Part shown: positions 18,241 through 27,653 of the stretch, piece after piece
How the letters are laid out: each line of letters opens with the position of its first letter
How positions within the stretch are numbered: position 1 is the stretch's first letter
NCBI RefSeq assembly: GCF_932526225.1
Contig: NC_064047.1
Coordinates: 3,161,501-3,225,500 of the forward strand
DNA: 64,000 nt
Direction of reading: 5' to 3'
Source of the DNA: Nematostella vectensis
Taxonomy: Eukaryota; Cnidaria; Anthozoa; Actiniaria; Edwardsiidae
Notes under the pieces: model-generated
Told to the model about the DNA's origin: nothing
What the model saw: only the letters and a program-made list of their open reading frames with translations
The model's database searches: none
Made by a program: the position numbers and the translations under genes

Positions 18241-18322
18241 GTTGCGAAGGCCGAGTGGTTAAGCCGTTCGACTGGAAATCAAATGGGATCTTCCCGCGCA
18301 GGCTCAAATCCTGCCCGCAACG
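18241..18322 (+). tRNA. tRNA-Ser(GGA)
   Basis: Copy B of 3,171; T loop CTCAAAT. Confidence 0.78.
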
Positions 18323-18392
18323 ATACGTTTTTGTTTGAAAAATCCCTAATCAAAATAACAAAGAGGTAAAAGAGCTATTTGAAAAATCCAAG

Positions 18393-18474
18393 GTTACGAA
18401 GGCCGAGTGGTTAAGCCGTTCGACTGAAAATCCAACGGGATCTTCGCGCGCAGGCTCGAATCCTACCCGCAACG
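18393..18474 (+). tRNA. tRNA-Ser-like (GAA)
   Basis: Copy B of 3,323. Confidence 0.72.
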
Positions 18475-18572
18475 GTTCTTTTTTCTTCAAACACATTTTT
18501 AATACTTTATTGATCCAGTTGCAATTTCGATGCAGTTTTACCATTTAAAAAAAGTAGGGACGAACATCCAAG

Positions 18573-18654
18573 GTTGCGGTGGCCGAGTGGTTAAGGCGTT
18601 GGACTCGAAAGCCAATTGGATCTTCCCGCGCAGGTTCGAATCCTGCCAGCAACG
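18573..18654 (+). tRNA. tRNA-Ser(CGA)
   Basis: Copy B of 3,503. Confidence 0.82.
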
Positions 18655-18723
18655 CTTCATTTTGTTTCAACAATCCTTGATCAAAATAGCAAAGCGGAAA
18701 AGAAGCTATTTTAAACACCCAAG

Positions 18724-18805
18724 GTTGCGGTGGCCGAGTGGTTAAGGCGTTGGACTCGAAATCCAATGGGATCTTCCCGCGCAGGTTCGAATCCTGCCCG
18801 CAACG
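18724..18805 (+). tRNA. tRNA-Ser(CGA)
   Basis: Copy B of 3,654, with the consensus GTGGTTAAGG D loop. Confidence 0.92.
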
Positions 18806-18875
18806 ATACATTTTTGTTTGAAAAATCCCTGATCAAAATAACAAAGAGGTAAAACAGCTATTTGAAAAATCCATG

Positions 18876-18957
18876 GTTGAGAAGGCCGAGTGGTTAAGCC
18901 GTTCGACTGGAAATCAAATGGGATCTTCCCGCGCAGGCTCGAATCCTGCCCGCAACT
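18876..18957 (+). tRNA. tRNA-Ser(GGA), T73
   Basis: Copy B of 3,806. Confidence 0.75.
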
Positions 18958-19027
18958 ATACATTTTTGTTTGAAAAATCCCTAATCAAAATAACAAAGAG
19001 GTAAAAGAGCTATTTGAAAAATCCTAG

Positions 19028-19109
19028 GTTACAAAGGCCGAGTGGTTAAGCGGTTCGACCGAAAATCCAACGAGATCTTCGCAGGCAGGCTCGAATCCTA
19101 CCCGCAACG
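19028..19109 (+). tRNA. tRNA-Ser-like (GAA)
   Basis: Copy B of 3,958, C33 kept; D stem AAGCGG. Confidence 0.65.
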
Positions 19110-19207
19110 GTTCTTTTTTCTTCAAACACATTTTTAATACTTTATTGATCCAGTTGCAATTTCGATGCAGTTTTACCATTTAAAAAAAGTAGGGACGAAC
19201 ATCCAAG

Positions 19208-19289
19208 GTTGCCGTGGCCGAGCGGTTAAGGCGTTGGACTAGAAATCCAATGGGATCTTTTCGCGCAGGTTCGAATCCTGCCCGCAATG
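19208..19289 (+). tRNA. tRNA-Ser(AGA)
   Basis: Copy B of 4,138. Confidence 0.78.
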
Positions 19290-19358
19290 CTTCATTTTGT
19301 TTCAACAATCCTTGATCAAAATAGCAAAGCAAATAAGAAGCTATTTTAAACACCCAAG

Positions 19359-19440
19359 GTTGCGGTGGCCGAGGGGTTAAGGTGTTGGACCCGAAATCCA
19401 ATGAGATCTTTCCGCGCAGGTTCGAATCCTGCCCGCAACG
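19359..19440 (+). tRNA. tRNA-Ser(CGA)
   Basis: Copy B of 4,289, C33; AAGGTG after the D loop. Confidence 0.78.
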
Positions 19441-19510
19441 ATACATCTTTGTTTGAAAAATACCTGATCAAAATAACAAAGAGGTAAAACAGCTATTTGA
19501 AAAATCCATG

Positions 19511-19592
19511 GTTGCGAAGGCCGAGTGGTTAAGCCGTTCGACTGGAAATCAAATGGGATCTTCCCGCGCAGGCTCGAATCCTGCCCGCAACG
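19511..19592 (+). tRNA. tRNA-Ser(GGA)
   Basis: Copy B of 4,441. Confidence 0.82.
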
Positions 19593-19662
19593 ATACATTT
19601 TTGTTTGAAAAATCCCTAATCAAAATAACAAAGAGAGAAAAGAGCTATTTGAAAAATCCAAG

Positions 19663-19744
19663 GTTACGAAGGCCGAGTGGTTAAGCCGTTCGACTGAAAA
19701 TCCAACGGGATCTTCGCGCGCAGGCTCGAATCCTACCCGCAACG
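19663..19744 (+). tRNA. tRNA-Ser-like (GAA)
   Basis: Copy B of 4,593. Confidence 0.72.
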
Positions 19745-19842
19745 GTTCTTTTTTCTTCAAACACATTTTTAATACTTTATTGATCCAGTTGCAATTTCGA
19801 TGCAGTTTTACCATTTAAAAAAAATAGGGACGAACATCCAAG

Positions 19843-19924
19843 GTTGCGGTGGCCGAGTGGTTAAGGCGTTGGACTCGAAAGCCAATTGGATCTTCCCGCG
19901 CAGGTTCGAGTCCTTCCGGCAACG
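19843..19924 (+). tRNA. tRNA-Ser(CGA)
   Basis: Copy B of 4,773. Confidence 0.8.
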
Positions 19925-20004
19925 ATATATTTTTGTTTGAAAAATCCCTGATCAAAATAGCAAAGCAAAAAAGAAGCTATTTTAAGCTATTTTAAACACC
20001 CAAG

Positions 20005-20086
20005 GTTGCGGTGGCCGAGGGGTTAAGGCGTTGGACTCGAAATCCAATGGGATCTTCCCGCGCAGGTTCGAATCCTGCCAGCAACG
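20005..20086 (+). tRNA. tRNA-Ser(CGA)
   Basis: Copy B of 4,935. Confidence 0.85.
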
Positions 20087-20156
20087 ATACATTTTTGTTT
20101 GAAAAATCCCTGATCAAAATAACAAAGAGGTAAAACAGCTATTTGAAAAACCCATG

Positions 20157-20238
20157 GTTGCGAAGGCCGAGTGGTTAAGCCGTTCGACTGGAAATCAAAT
20201 TGGATCTTAACGCGCAGGCTCGAATCCTTCCCGCAACG
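20157..20238 (+). tRNA. tRNA-Ser(GGA)
   Basis: Copy B of 5,087. Confidence 0.75.
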
Positions 20239-20336
20239 GTTCTTTTTTCTTCAAACACATTTTTAATACTTTATTGATCCAGTTGCAATTTCAATGCAGT
20301 TTTACCATTTAAAAAAAGTAGGGACGAACATCCAAG

Positions 20337-20418
20337 GTTGCAGTGGCCGAGTGGTTAAGGCGTTGGACTCGAAAGCCAATTGGATCTTCCCGCGCAGGTT
20401 CGAATCCTGCCCGCAACG
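20337..20418 (+). tRNA. tRNA-Ser(CGA)
   Basis: Copy B of 5,267, GTTGCAG kept. Confidence 0.82.
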
Positions 20419-20487
20419 CTTCATTTTGTTTCAACAATCCTTGATCAAAATAGCAAAGCGGAAAAGAAGCTATTTTAAACACCCAAG

Positions 20488-20569
20488 GTTGCGGTGGCCG
20501 AGTGGTTAAGGCGTTGGACTCGAAATCCAATGGGATCTTCCCGCGCAGGTTCGAATCCTGCCCGCAACG
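20488..20569 (+). tRNA. tRNA-Ser(CGA)
   Basis: Copy B of 5,418. Confidence 0.92.
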
Positions 20570-20639
20570 ATACATTTTTGTTTGAAAAATCCCTGATCAA
20601 AATAACAAAGAGGTAAAACAGCTATTTGAAAAATCCATG

Positions 20640-20721
20640 GTTGAGAAGGCCGAGTGGTTAAGCCGTTCGACTGGAAATCAAATGGGATCTTCCCGCGCAG
20701 GCTCGAATCCTGCCCGCAACT
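20640..20721 (+). tRNA. tRNA-Ser(GGA), T73
   Basis: Copy B of 5,570. Confidence 0.75.
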
Positions 20722-20791
20722 ATACATTTTTGTTTGAAAAATCCCTAATCAAAATAACAAAGAGGTAAAAGAGCTATTTGAAAAATCCTAG

Positions 20792-20873
20792 GTTACAAAG
20801 GCCGAGTGGTTAAGCCGTTCGACTGAAAATCCAACGAGATCTTCGCAGGCAGGCTCGAATCCTACCCGCAACG
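20792..20873 (+). tRNA. tRNA-Ser-like (GAA)
   Basis: Copy B of 5,722. Confidence 0.68.
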
Positions 20874-20971
20874 GTTCTTTTTTCTTCAAACACATTTTTA
20901 ATACTTTATTGATCCAGTTGCAATTTTGATGCAGTTTTACCATTTAAAAAAAGTAGGGACGAACATCCAAG

Positions 20972-21053
20972 GTTGCCGTGGCCGAGCGGTTAAGGCGTTG
21001 GACTAGAAATCCAATGGGATCTTCCCGCGCAGGTTCGAATCCTGCCCGCAATG
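20972..21053 (+). tRNA. tRNA-Ser(AGA)
   Basis: Copy B of 5,902. Confidence 0.8.
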
Positions 21054-21122
21054 CTTCATTTTGTTTCAACAATCCTTGATCAAAATAGCAAAGCAAATAA
21101 GAAGCTATTTTAAACACCCAAG

Positions 21123-21204
21123 GTTGCGGTGGCCGAGGGGTTAAGGCGTTGGACCCGAAATCCAATGAGATCTTTCCGCGCAGGTTCGAATCCTGCCCGC
21201 AACG
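21123..21204 (+). tRNA. tRNA-Ser(CGA)
   Basis: Copy B of 6,053, C33. Confidence 0.8.
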
Positions 21205-21274
21205 ATACATTTTTGTTTGAAAAATACCTGATCAAAATAACAAAGAGGTAAAACAGCTATTTGAAAAATCCATG

Positions 21275-21356
21275 GTTGCGAAGGCTGAGTGGTTAAGCCG
21301 TTCGACTGGAAATCAAATGGGATCTTAACTCGCAGGCTCGAATCCTGCCCGCAACG
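21275..21356 (+). tRNA. tRNA-Ser(GGA)
   Basis: Copy B of 6,205. Confidence 0.78.
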
Positions 21357-21454
21357 GTTCTTTTTTCTTCAAACACATTTTTAATACTTTATTGATCCAG
21401 TTGCAATTTCAACGCAGTTTTAGCTTTTAAAAAAAGTAGGGACGAACATCCAAT

Positions 21455-21536
21455 GTTGCGGTGGCCGAGCGGATAAGGAGTTGGACTAGAAATCCAATGG
21501 GATCTTCCCGCGCAGGTTCGAATCCTGCCCGCAACG
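21455..21536 (+). tRNA. tRNA-Ser(AGA)
   Basis: Copy B of 6,385. Confidence 0.88.
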
Positions 21537-21615
21537 ATAGATTTTTCGACATTTTGTTTGAAGAATCCCTTATCAAAATAGCAAAGCGGAAATAAAGCTT
21601 AATCAAAAATCAAAG

Positions 21616-21697
21616 GTTGCGATGGCCGAGTGGTTAAGGCGGTCGATTAGAAATCCAATGGGATCTTGCCTCGCAGGTTCGAATCCTGCCCGCAACG
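21616..21697 (+). tRNA. tRNA-Ser(AGA)
   Basis: Copy B of 6,546. Confidence 0.8.
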
Positions 21698-21766
21698 CTT
21701 CATTTTGTTTCAACAATCCTTGATCAAAATAGCAGATCGGAAAAGAAGCTATTTTTAACACCCAAG

Positions 21767-21848
21767 GTTGCGGTGGCCGAGTGGTTAAGGCGTTGGACTC
21801 GAAGTACAAGTGGATCTTCCCGCGTAGGTTCGAATCCTGCCCGCAACG
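21767..21848 (+). tRNA. tRNA-Ser(CGA)
   Basis: Copy B of 6,697; T stem GTAGG. Confidence 0.77.
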
Positions 21849-21917
21849 CTTCATTTTGTTTCAACAATCCTTGATCAAAATAGCAAAGCGGAAAAGAAGC
21901 TATTTTAAACACCCAAG

Positions 21918-21999
21918 GTTGCGGTGGCCGAGGGGTTAAGGCGTTGAACTCGAAATCCAATGGGATCTTCCCGCGCAGGTGCGAATCCTGCCCGCAACG
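21918..21999 (+). tRNA. tRNA-Ser(CGA)
   Basis: Copy B of 6,848. Confidence 0.78.
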
Positions 22000-22069
22000 A
22001 TACATTTTTGTTTGAAAAATCCCTGATCAAAATAACAAAAAGGTAAAACAGCTATTTGAAAAATCCAAG

Positions 22070-22151
22070 GTTACGAAAGCCGCGTGGTTAAGCCGTTCGA
22101 CTGAAAATCCAACGGGATCTTCGCGCGCAGGCTCGAATCCTACCCGCAACG
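22070..22151 (+). tRNA. tRNA-Ser-like (GAA)
   Basis: Copy B of 7,000. Confidence 0.68.
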
Positions 22152-22249
22152 GTTCTTTTTTCTTCAAACACATTTTTAATACTTTATTGATCCAGTTGCA
22201 ATTTCGATGCAGTTTTACCATTTAAAAAAAGTAGGGACGAACATCCAAG

Positions 22250-22331
22250 GTTGCCGTGGCCGAGCGGTTAAGGCGTTGGACTAGAAATCCAATGGGATCT
22301 TCCCGCGCAGGTTCGAGTCCTTCCGGCAACA
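22250..22331 (+). tRNA. tRNA-Ser(AGA), A73
   Basis: Single copy B counterpart of the tandem pair 7,180/7,332; acceptor fully paired. Confidence 0.83.
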
Positions 22332-22401
22332 ATATATTTTTTTTTGAAAAATCCCTGATCAAAATAACAAAGAGGTTAAAATGCTATTCGAAAAATCCAA
22401 G

Positions 22402-22483
22402 GTTGCGGTGGCCGAGTGGTTAAGGCGTTGGACTAGAAATCCAATGGGATCTTCCCGCGCAGGTTCGAATCCTGCCCGCAACG
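22402..22483 (+). tRNA. tRNA-Ser(AGA)
   Basis: Copy B of 7,484 (offset 14,918 from here). Confidence 0.93.
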
Positions 22484-22552
22484 CTTCATTTTGTTTCAAC
22501 AATCCTTGATCAAAATAGCAGATCGGAAAAGAAGCTATTTGTAACACCCAAG

Positions 22553-22634
22553 GTTGCGGTGGCCGAGTGGTTAAGGCGTTGGACTCGAAATCCAATTGGA
22601 TCTTCCCGCGCAGGTTCGAATCCTGCCCGCAACG
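22553..22634 (+). tRNA. tRNA-Ser(CGA)
   Basis: Copy B of 7,635. Confidence 0.92.
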
Positions 22635-22703
22635 CTTCATTTTGTTTCAACAATCCTTGATCAAAATAGCAAAGCGGAAAAGAAGCTATTTTAAACACCC
22701 AAG

Positions 22704-22785
22704 GTTGCGGTGGCCGAGTGGTTAAGGCGTTGGACTCGAAATCCAATAGGATCTTCCCGCGCAGGTTCTAATCCTGCCCGCAACG
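22704..22785 (+). tRNA. tRNA-Ser(CGA)
   Basis: Copy B of 7,786, same B-box change. Confidence 0.85.
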
Positions 22786-22855
22786 ATACATTTTTGTTTG
22801 AAAAATCCCTGATCAAAATAACAAAGAGGTAAAACAGCTATTTGAAAAATCCATG

Positions 22856-22937
22856 GTTGCGAAGGCCGAGTGGTTAAGCCGTTCGACTGGAAATCAAATG
22901 GGATCTTCCCGCGCAGGCTCGAATCCTGCCCGCAACG
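22856..22937 (+). tRNA. tRNA-Ser(GGA)
   Basis: Copy B of 7,938. Confidence 0.82.
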
Positions 22938-23007
22938 ATACATTTTTGTTTGAAAAATCCCTAATCAAAATAACAAAGAGGTAAAAGAGCTATTTGAAAA
23001 ATCCAAG

Positions 23008-23089
23008 GTTACGAAGGCCGAGTGGTTAAGCCGTTCGACTGAAAATCCAACGGGATCTTCGCGCGCAGGCTCGAATCCTACCCGCAACG
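23008..23089 (+). tRNA. tRNA-Ser-like (GAA)
   Basis: Copy B of 8,090, but A box and B box match the family consensus. Confidence 0.72.
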
Positions 23090-23187
23090 GTTTTTTTTTT
23101 TTCAAACACATTTTTAATACTTTATTGATCCAGTTGCAATTTCGATGCAGTTTTACCATTTAAAAAAAGTAGGGACGAACATCCAAG

Positions 23188-23269
23188 GTTGCGGTGGCCG
23201 AGTTGTTAAGGCGTTGGACTTGAAAGCCAATTGGATCTTCCCGCGCAGGTTCGAGTCCTTCCGGCAACG
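23188..23269 (+). tRNA. tRNA-Ser(TGA)
   Basis: Copy B of 8,271. Confidence 0.8.
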
Positions 23270-23349
23270 ATATATTTTTGTTTGAAAAATCCCTGATCAA
23301 AATAGCAAAGCAAAAAAGAAGCTATTTTAAGCTATTTTAAACACCCAAG

Positions 23350-23431
23350 GTTGCGGTGGCCGAGGGGTTAAGGCGTTCGACTGAAAATCCAATGGGATCT
23401 TCCCGCGCAGGTTCGAATCCTGCCCGCAACG
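23350..23431 (+). tRNA. tRNA-Ser-like (GAA), chimera
   Basis: Family R acceptor and D arm joined to a GAA anticodon arm, with intact variable and T arms. This is the best-paired GAA gene in the window and lies on the duplication breakpoint. Confidence 0.78.
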
Positions 23432-23500
23432 CTTCATTTTGTTTCAACAATCCTTGATCAAAATAACAAAGAGGTAAAACAGCTATTTGAAAAATCCATG

Positions 23501-23582
23501 GTTGCGAAGGCTGAGTGGTTAAGCCGTTCGACTGGAAATCAAATGGGATCTTAACGCGCAGGCTCGAATCCTGCCCGCAACG
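23501..23582 (+). tRNA. tRNA-Ser(GGA)
   Basis: Family Q; variable arm TCTTAACG. Confidence 0.78.
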
Positions 23583-23652
23583 ATACATTTTTGTTTGAAA
23601 AATTCCTGATCAAAATAACAAAGAGGTAAAAAAGCTATTTGAAAAATCCAAG

Positions 23653-23734
23653 GTTGCGAAGGCCGAGTGGTTAAGCCGTTCGACTGGAAATCAAATGGGA
23701 TCTTCCCGCGCAGGCTCGAATCCTGCCCGCAACG
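23653..23734 (+). tRNA. tRNA-Ser(GGA)
   Basis: Family Q; intact variable arm; long spacer follows. Confidence 0.82.
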
Positions 23735-23832
23735 GTTCTTTTTTCTTCAAATACATTTTTAATACTTTATTGATCCAGTTGCAAATTCGATGCAGTTTTA
23801 CCATTTAAAAAAAGTAGGGAAGAACATCCAAG

Positions 23833-23913
23833 GTTGCGGTGGCCAAGCGGTTAAGGCGTTGGACTAGAAATCCAATGGGATCTTCCCGTGACGGTTCGAA
23901 TCCTGCAGCAACG
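23833..23913 (+). tRNA. tRNA-Ser(AGA), 81 nt
   Basis: GGCCAAGCGG A box; variable and T arms altered (CCCGTGACGG), one base short before the 3' acceptor. Confidence 0.68.
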
Positions 23914-23992
23914 ATACATTTTTCGACATTTTCTTTGAAGAATCCCTGATCAAAATAACAAAGAGGTTGAAATGCTATTCGCAAAATCCAAG

Positions 23993-24074
23993 GTTGCGGT
24001 GGCCGAGTGGTTAAGGCGTTGGAATAGAAATCCAATGGGATCTTCCCGCGCAGGTTCGAATCCTGCCCGCAACG
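23993..24074 (+). tRNA. tRNA-Ser(AGA)
   Basis: Family R with A32. Confidence 0.88.
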
Positions 24075-24152
24075 ATACATTTTTCGACATTTTGTTTGAA
24101 GAATCCCATATCAAAATAAAAAGCGGAAATAAAGCTTAATAAAAAGTCAAAG

Positions 24153-24234
24153 GTTGCGATGGCCGAGTGGTTAACGCGGTCGACTAGAAATCCAATGGGA
24201 TCTTGCCTCGCAGGTTCCAATCCTGCCCGCAACG
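24153..24234 (+). tRNA. tRNA-Ser(AGA)
   Basis: Family D with C32; B box GGTTCCAATCC. Confidence 0.77.
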
Positions 24235-24303
24235 CTGCATTTTGTTTCAACAATCCTTGATCAAAATAGCAGATCGGAAAAGAAGCTATTCTTAACACCC
24301 AAG

Positions 24304-24385
24304 GTTGAGGTGGCCGAGTGGTTAAGGCGTTGGACTTAAAATCCAATGGGATCTTCCCGCGCAGGTTCGAATCCTGCTCGCAACG
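24304..24385 (+). tRNA. tRNA-Ser-like (TAA)
   Basis: GTTGAGG acceptor and anticodon TAA, which would read the Leu codon UUA; other arms pair. Confidence 0.74.
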
Positions 24386-24465
24386 ATACATTTTTCGACA
24401 TTTTGTTTGAAAAAATCCCTGATCAAAATAAAAAAGAAGAAAAGAAGCTATTTTAAAAATCCAAG

Positions 24466-24547
24466 GTTGCGGTGGCCGAGTGGTTAAGGCGTTGGACTTG
24501 AAATCCAATGGGATCTTCCCGCGCAGGTTCGAACCCTGCCCGCAACG
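24466..24547 (+). tRNA. tRNA-Ser(TGA)
   Basis: Family R; T loop TTCGAAC; fully paired. First good TGA gene from the left. Confidence 0.92.
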
Positions 24548-24643
24548 GTTCTTTTTTCTTCAAACACATTTCTAATACTTAAATGATCCAGTTTCAATTT
24601 CGATGCAGTTTTACTATTAAAAAAATAGGGACGAACATCCATG

Positions 24644-24725
24644 GTTGCGGTGGCCGAGCGGTTAAGGCGTTGGACTCGAAATCCAATGGGATCTTCCCGC
24701 GCAGGTTCGAATCCTGCCCTCAACG
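24644..24725 (+). tRNA. tRNA-Ser(CGA)
   Basis: Family R; 3' acceptor CCTCAAC (one mismatch). Confidence 0.85.
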
Positions 24726-24795
24726 ATACATTTTTGTTTGAAAAATCCCTGATCAAAATAACAAAGAGGTAAAACAGCTATTTGAAAAATCCATG

Positions 24796-24877
24796 GTTGA
24801 GAAGGCCGAGTGGTTAAGCCGTTCGACTGGAAATCAAATGGGATCTTTCCGCGCAGGCTCGAATCCTGCCCGCAACG
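24796..24877 (+). tRNA. tRNA-Ser(GGA)
   Basis: Family Q, GTTGAGA acceptor but with G73. Confidence 0.78.
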
Positions 24878-24947
24878 ATACATTTTTGTTTGAAAAATCT
24901 TTGATCAAAATAACAAAGAGGTAAAACAGCTATTTGAAAAATCCATG

Positions 24948-25029
24948 GTTGCGAAGGCCGAGTGGTTAAGCCGTTCGACTGGAAATCAAATTGGATCTTA
25001 ACGCGAAGGCTCGAATCCTGCCCGCAACG
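24948..25029 (+). tRNA. tRNA-Ser(GGA)
   Basis: Family Q; T stem GAAGG. Confidence 0.74.
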
Positions 25030-25127
25030 GTTCTTTTTTCTTCAAACACATTTTTAATACTTTATTGATCCAGTTGCAATTTCAATGCAGTTTTACCATT
25101 TAAAAAAAGTAGGGACGAACATCCAAG

Positions 25128-25209
25128 GTTCCGGTGGCCGAGTGGTTAAGGCGTTGAACTCGAAATCCAATTGGATCTTCCCGCGCAGGTTCGAATCCTG
25201 CCCGCAACG
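25128..25209 (+). tRNA. tRNA-Ser(CGA)
   Basis: GTTCCGG acceptor (C4-C69 mismatch); relative of 11,786. Confidence 0.76.
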
Positions 25210-25278
25210 CTTCTTTTTGTTTCAACAATCCTTGATCAAAATAGCAAAGCGGAAAAGAAGCTATTTTAAACACCCAAG

Positions 25279-25360
25279 GTTGCGGTGGCCGAGTGGTTAA
25301 GGCGTTGGACTCGAAATCCAATGGGATCTTCCCGCGCAGGTTCGAATCCTGCCCGCAACG
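25279..25360 (+). tRNA. tRNA-Ser(CGA)
   Basis: Family R; fully paired. Confidence 0.92.
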
Positions 25361-25430
25361 ATACATTTTTGTTTGAAAAATCCCTGATCAAAATAACAAA
25401 GAGGTAAAACAGCTATTTGAAAAATCCAAG

Positions 25431-25512
25431 GTTGCGGTGGCCGAGTGGTTAAGGCGTTGGACTAGAAATCCAATGGGATCTTCCCGCGCAGGTTCGAATC
25501 CTGCTCGCAACG
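25431..25512 (+). tRNA. tRNA-Ser(AGA)
   Basis: Family R with G7-U66. Confidence 0.91.
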
Positions 25513-25583
25513 ATACATTTTTGTTTGAAAAATCCCCAATCAAAATAAAAAAAGAGGTAAAAAAGCTGTTTGAAAAATCCAAG

Positions 25584-25665
25584 GTTACGAAGGCCGAGTG
25601 GTTAAGCCGTTCGACTGAATATCCAATGGGATCTTCCCGCGCAGGCTCGAATCCTACCCGCAACG
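25584..25665 (+). tRNA. tRNA-Ser-like (GAA)
   Basis: Family F head with intact variable arm; loop CTGAATA. Confidence 0.7.
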
Positions 25666-25763
25666 GTTCTTTTTTCTTCAAACACATTTTTAATACTTTA
25701 TTGATCCAGTTGCAATTTCGATGCAGTTTTACCATTTAAAAAAAGTAAGGACGAACATCCAAG

Positions 25764-25845
25764 GTTGCCGTGGCCGAGCGGTTAAGGCGTTGGACTAGAA
25801 ATCCAATGGGATCTTCCCGCGCAGGTTCGAGCCCTTTCGGCAACG
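25764..25845 (+). tRNA. tRNA-Ser(AGA)
   Basis: Family V with CGGCAAC; acceptor paired, T stem CCTTT. Confidence 0.8.
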
Positions 25846-25913
25846 ATATATTTTTGTTTGAAAAATCCCTGATCAAAATAACAGATGTTAAAATGCTATT
25901 CTAAAAACCCAAG

Positions 25914-25995
25914 GTTGCGGTGGCCGAGTGGTTAAGGCGTTGGACTAGAAATCCAATGGGATCTTCCCGCGCAGGTTCGAATCCTGCCCGCAATG
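25914..25995 (+). tRNA. tRNA-Ser(AGA)
   Basis: Family R; U72 wobble. Confidence 0.86.
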
Positions 25996-26064
25996 CTTCA
26001 TTTTGTTTCAACAATCCTTTATCAAAATAGCAAAGCAAAAAAGAAGCTATTTTAAACACCCAAG

Positions 26065-26146
26065 GTTGCGGTGGCCGAGGGGTTAAGGCGTTGGACTCGA
26101 AATCCAATAGGATCTTTCCGCGCAGGTTCGAGTCCTGCCCGCAACG
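26065..26146 (+). tRNA. tRNA-Ser(CGA)
   Basis: Family R, GAGGGG D loop; B box GGTTCGAGTCC. Confidence 0.9.
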
Positions 26147-26216
26147 ATACATTTTTGTTTGAAAAATCCCTGATCAAAATAACAAAGAGGTAAAACAGCT
26201 ATTTGAAAAATCCATG

Positions 26217-26298
26217 GTTGCGAAGGCTGAGTGGTTAAGCCGTTCGACTGGAAATCAAATGGGATCTTAACGCGCAGGCTCGAATCCTGCCCGCAACG
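26217..26298 (+). tRNA. tRNA-Ser(GGA)
   Basis: Family Q; variable arm TCTTAACG. Confidence 0.78.
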
Positions 26299-26396
26299 GT
26301 TCTTTTTTCTTCAAACACATTTTTAATACTTTATTGATCCAGTTGCAATTTCAACGCAGTTTTAGCATTTAAAAAAAGTAGGGACGAACATCCAAT

Positions 26397-26478
26397 GTTG
26401 CGGTGGCCGAGCGGATAAGGTGTTGGACTAGAAATCCAATGGGATCTTCCCGCGCAGGTTCGAATCCTGCCCGCAACG
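26397..26478 (+). tRNA. tRNA-Ser(AGA)
   Basis: Family R, GCGGATAAGG D loop. Confidence 0.9.
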
Positions 26479-26557
26479 ATACATTTTTCGACATTTTGTT
26501 TGAAGAATCCCTTATCAAAATAGCAAAGCGGAAATGAAGCTTAATCAAAAATCAAAG

Positions 26558-26639
26558 GTTGCGATGGCCGAGTGGTTAAGGCGGTCGATTAGAAATCCAA
26601 TGGGATCTTGCCTCGCAGGTTCGAATCCTGCCCGCAACG
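26558..26639 (+). tRNA. tRNA-Ser(AGA)
   Basis: Family D. Confidence 0.8.
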
Positions 26640-26708
26640 CTTCATTTTGTTTCAACAATCCTTGATCAAAATAGCAGATCGGAAAAGAAGCTATTTTTAA
26701 CACCCAAG

Positions 26709-26790
26709 GTTGCGGTGGCCGAGTGGTTAAGGCGTTGGACTCGAAATACAATTGGATCTTCCCGCGCAGGTTCGAATCCTGCCCGCAACG
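26709..26790 (+). tRNA. tRNA-Ser(CGA)
   Basis: Family R; A40 mismatch. Confidence 0.86.
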
Positions 26791-26859
26791 CTTCATTTTG
26801 TTTCAACAATCCTTGATCAAAATAGCAAAGCGGAAAAGAAGCTATTTTAAACACCCAAG

Positions 26860-26941
26860 GTTGCGGTGGCTGAGTGGTTAAGGCGTTGGACTCGAAATTC
26901 AATGGGATCTTCCCGCGCAGGTTCGAATCCTGCCCGCAACG
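26860..26941 (+). tRNA. tRNA-Ser(CGA)
   Basis: Family R; GGCTGAG A box and U40. Confidence 0.86.
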
Positions 26942-27009
26942 ATACATTTTTGTTTGAAAAATCCCTGATCAAAATAACAGAGGTTAAAATGCTATTCTAA
27001 AAACCCAAG

Positions 27010-27091
27010 GTTGCGGTGGCCGAGTGGTTAAGGCGTTGGACTAGAAATCCAATGGGATCTTCCCGCGCAGGTTCGAATCCTGCCCGCAATG
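27010..27091 (+). tRNA. tRNA-Ser(AGA)
   Basis: Family R; U72 wobble. Confidence 0.86.
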
Positions 27092-27160
27092 CTTCATTTT
27101 GTTTCAACAATCCTTGATCAAAATAGCAAAGCAAAAAAGAAGCTTTTTTAAACACCCAAG

Positions 27161-27242
27161 GTTGCGGTGGCCGAGGGGTTAAGGCGTTGGACTCAAAATC
27201 CAATAGGATCTTTCCTCGCAGGTTCGAATCCTGCCCGCAACG
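27161..27242 (+). tRNA. tRNA-Ser-like (CAA)
   Basis: Family R body, arms paired, anticodon CAA (Leu UUG), one base from the CGA siblings. Confidence 0.8.
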
Positions 27243-27312
27243 ATACATTTTTGTTTGAAAAATCCCTGATCAAAATAACAAAGAGGTAAAACAGCTATTT
27301 GAAAAATCCATG

Positions 27313-27394
27313 GTTGCGAAGGCTGAGTGGTTAAGCCGTTCGACTGGAAATCAAATGGGATCTTAACGCGCAGGCTCAAATCCTGCCCGCAACG
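27313..27394 (+). tRNA. tRNA-Ser(GGA)
   Basis: Family Q; T loop CTCAAAT. Confidence 0.75.
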
Positions 27395-27492
27395 GTTCTT
27401 TTTTCTTCAAACACATTTTTAATACTTTATTGATCCAGTTGCAATTTCAACGCAGTTTTAGCATTTAAAAAAAGTAGGGACGAACATCCAAT

Positions 27493-27574
27493 GTTGCGGT
27501 GGCCGAGCGGATAAGGTGTTGGACTAGAAATCCAATGGGATCTTCCCGCGCAGGTTCGAATCCTGCCCGCAACG
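27493..27574 (+). tRNA. tRNA-Ser(AGA)
   Basis: Family R, GCGGATAAGG D loop. Confidence 0.9.
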
Positions 27575-27653
27575 ATACATTTTTCGACATTTTGTTTGAA
27601 GAATCCCTTATTAAAATAGCAAAGCGGAAATGAAGCTTAATCAAAAATCAAAG

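Larger units (their letters stand above)
15071..23376 (+). repeat. 15-kb-offset segmental duplication, copy B
   Basis: Second copy of 1-8,459. Similarity stops inside the gene at 23,350, whose D arm matches the copy A gene at 8,433 but whose anticodon arm switches to the GAA type. The breakpoint is therefore within a tRNA, as expected from recombination between tRNA units. Confidence 0.93.
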
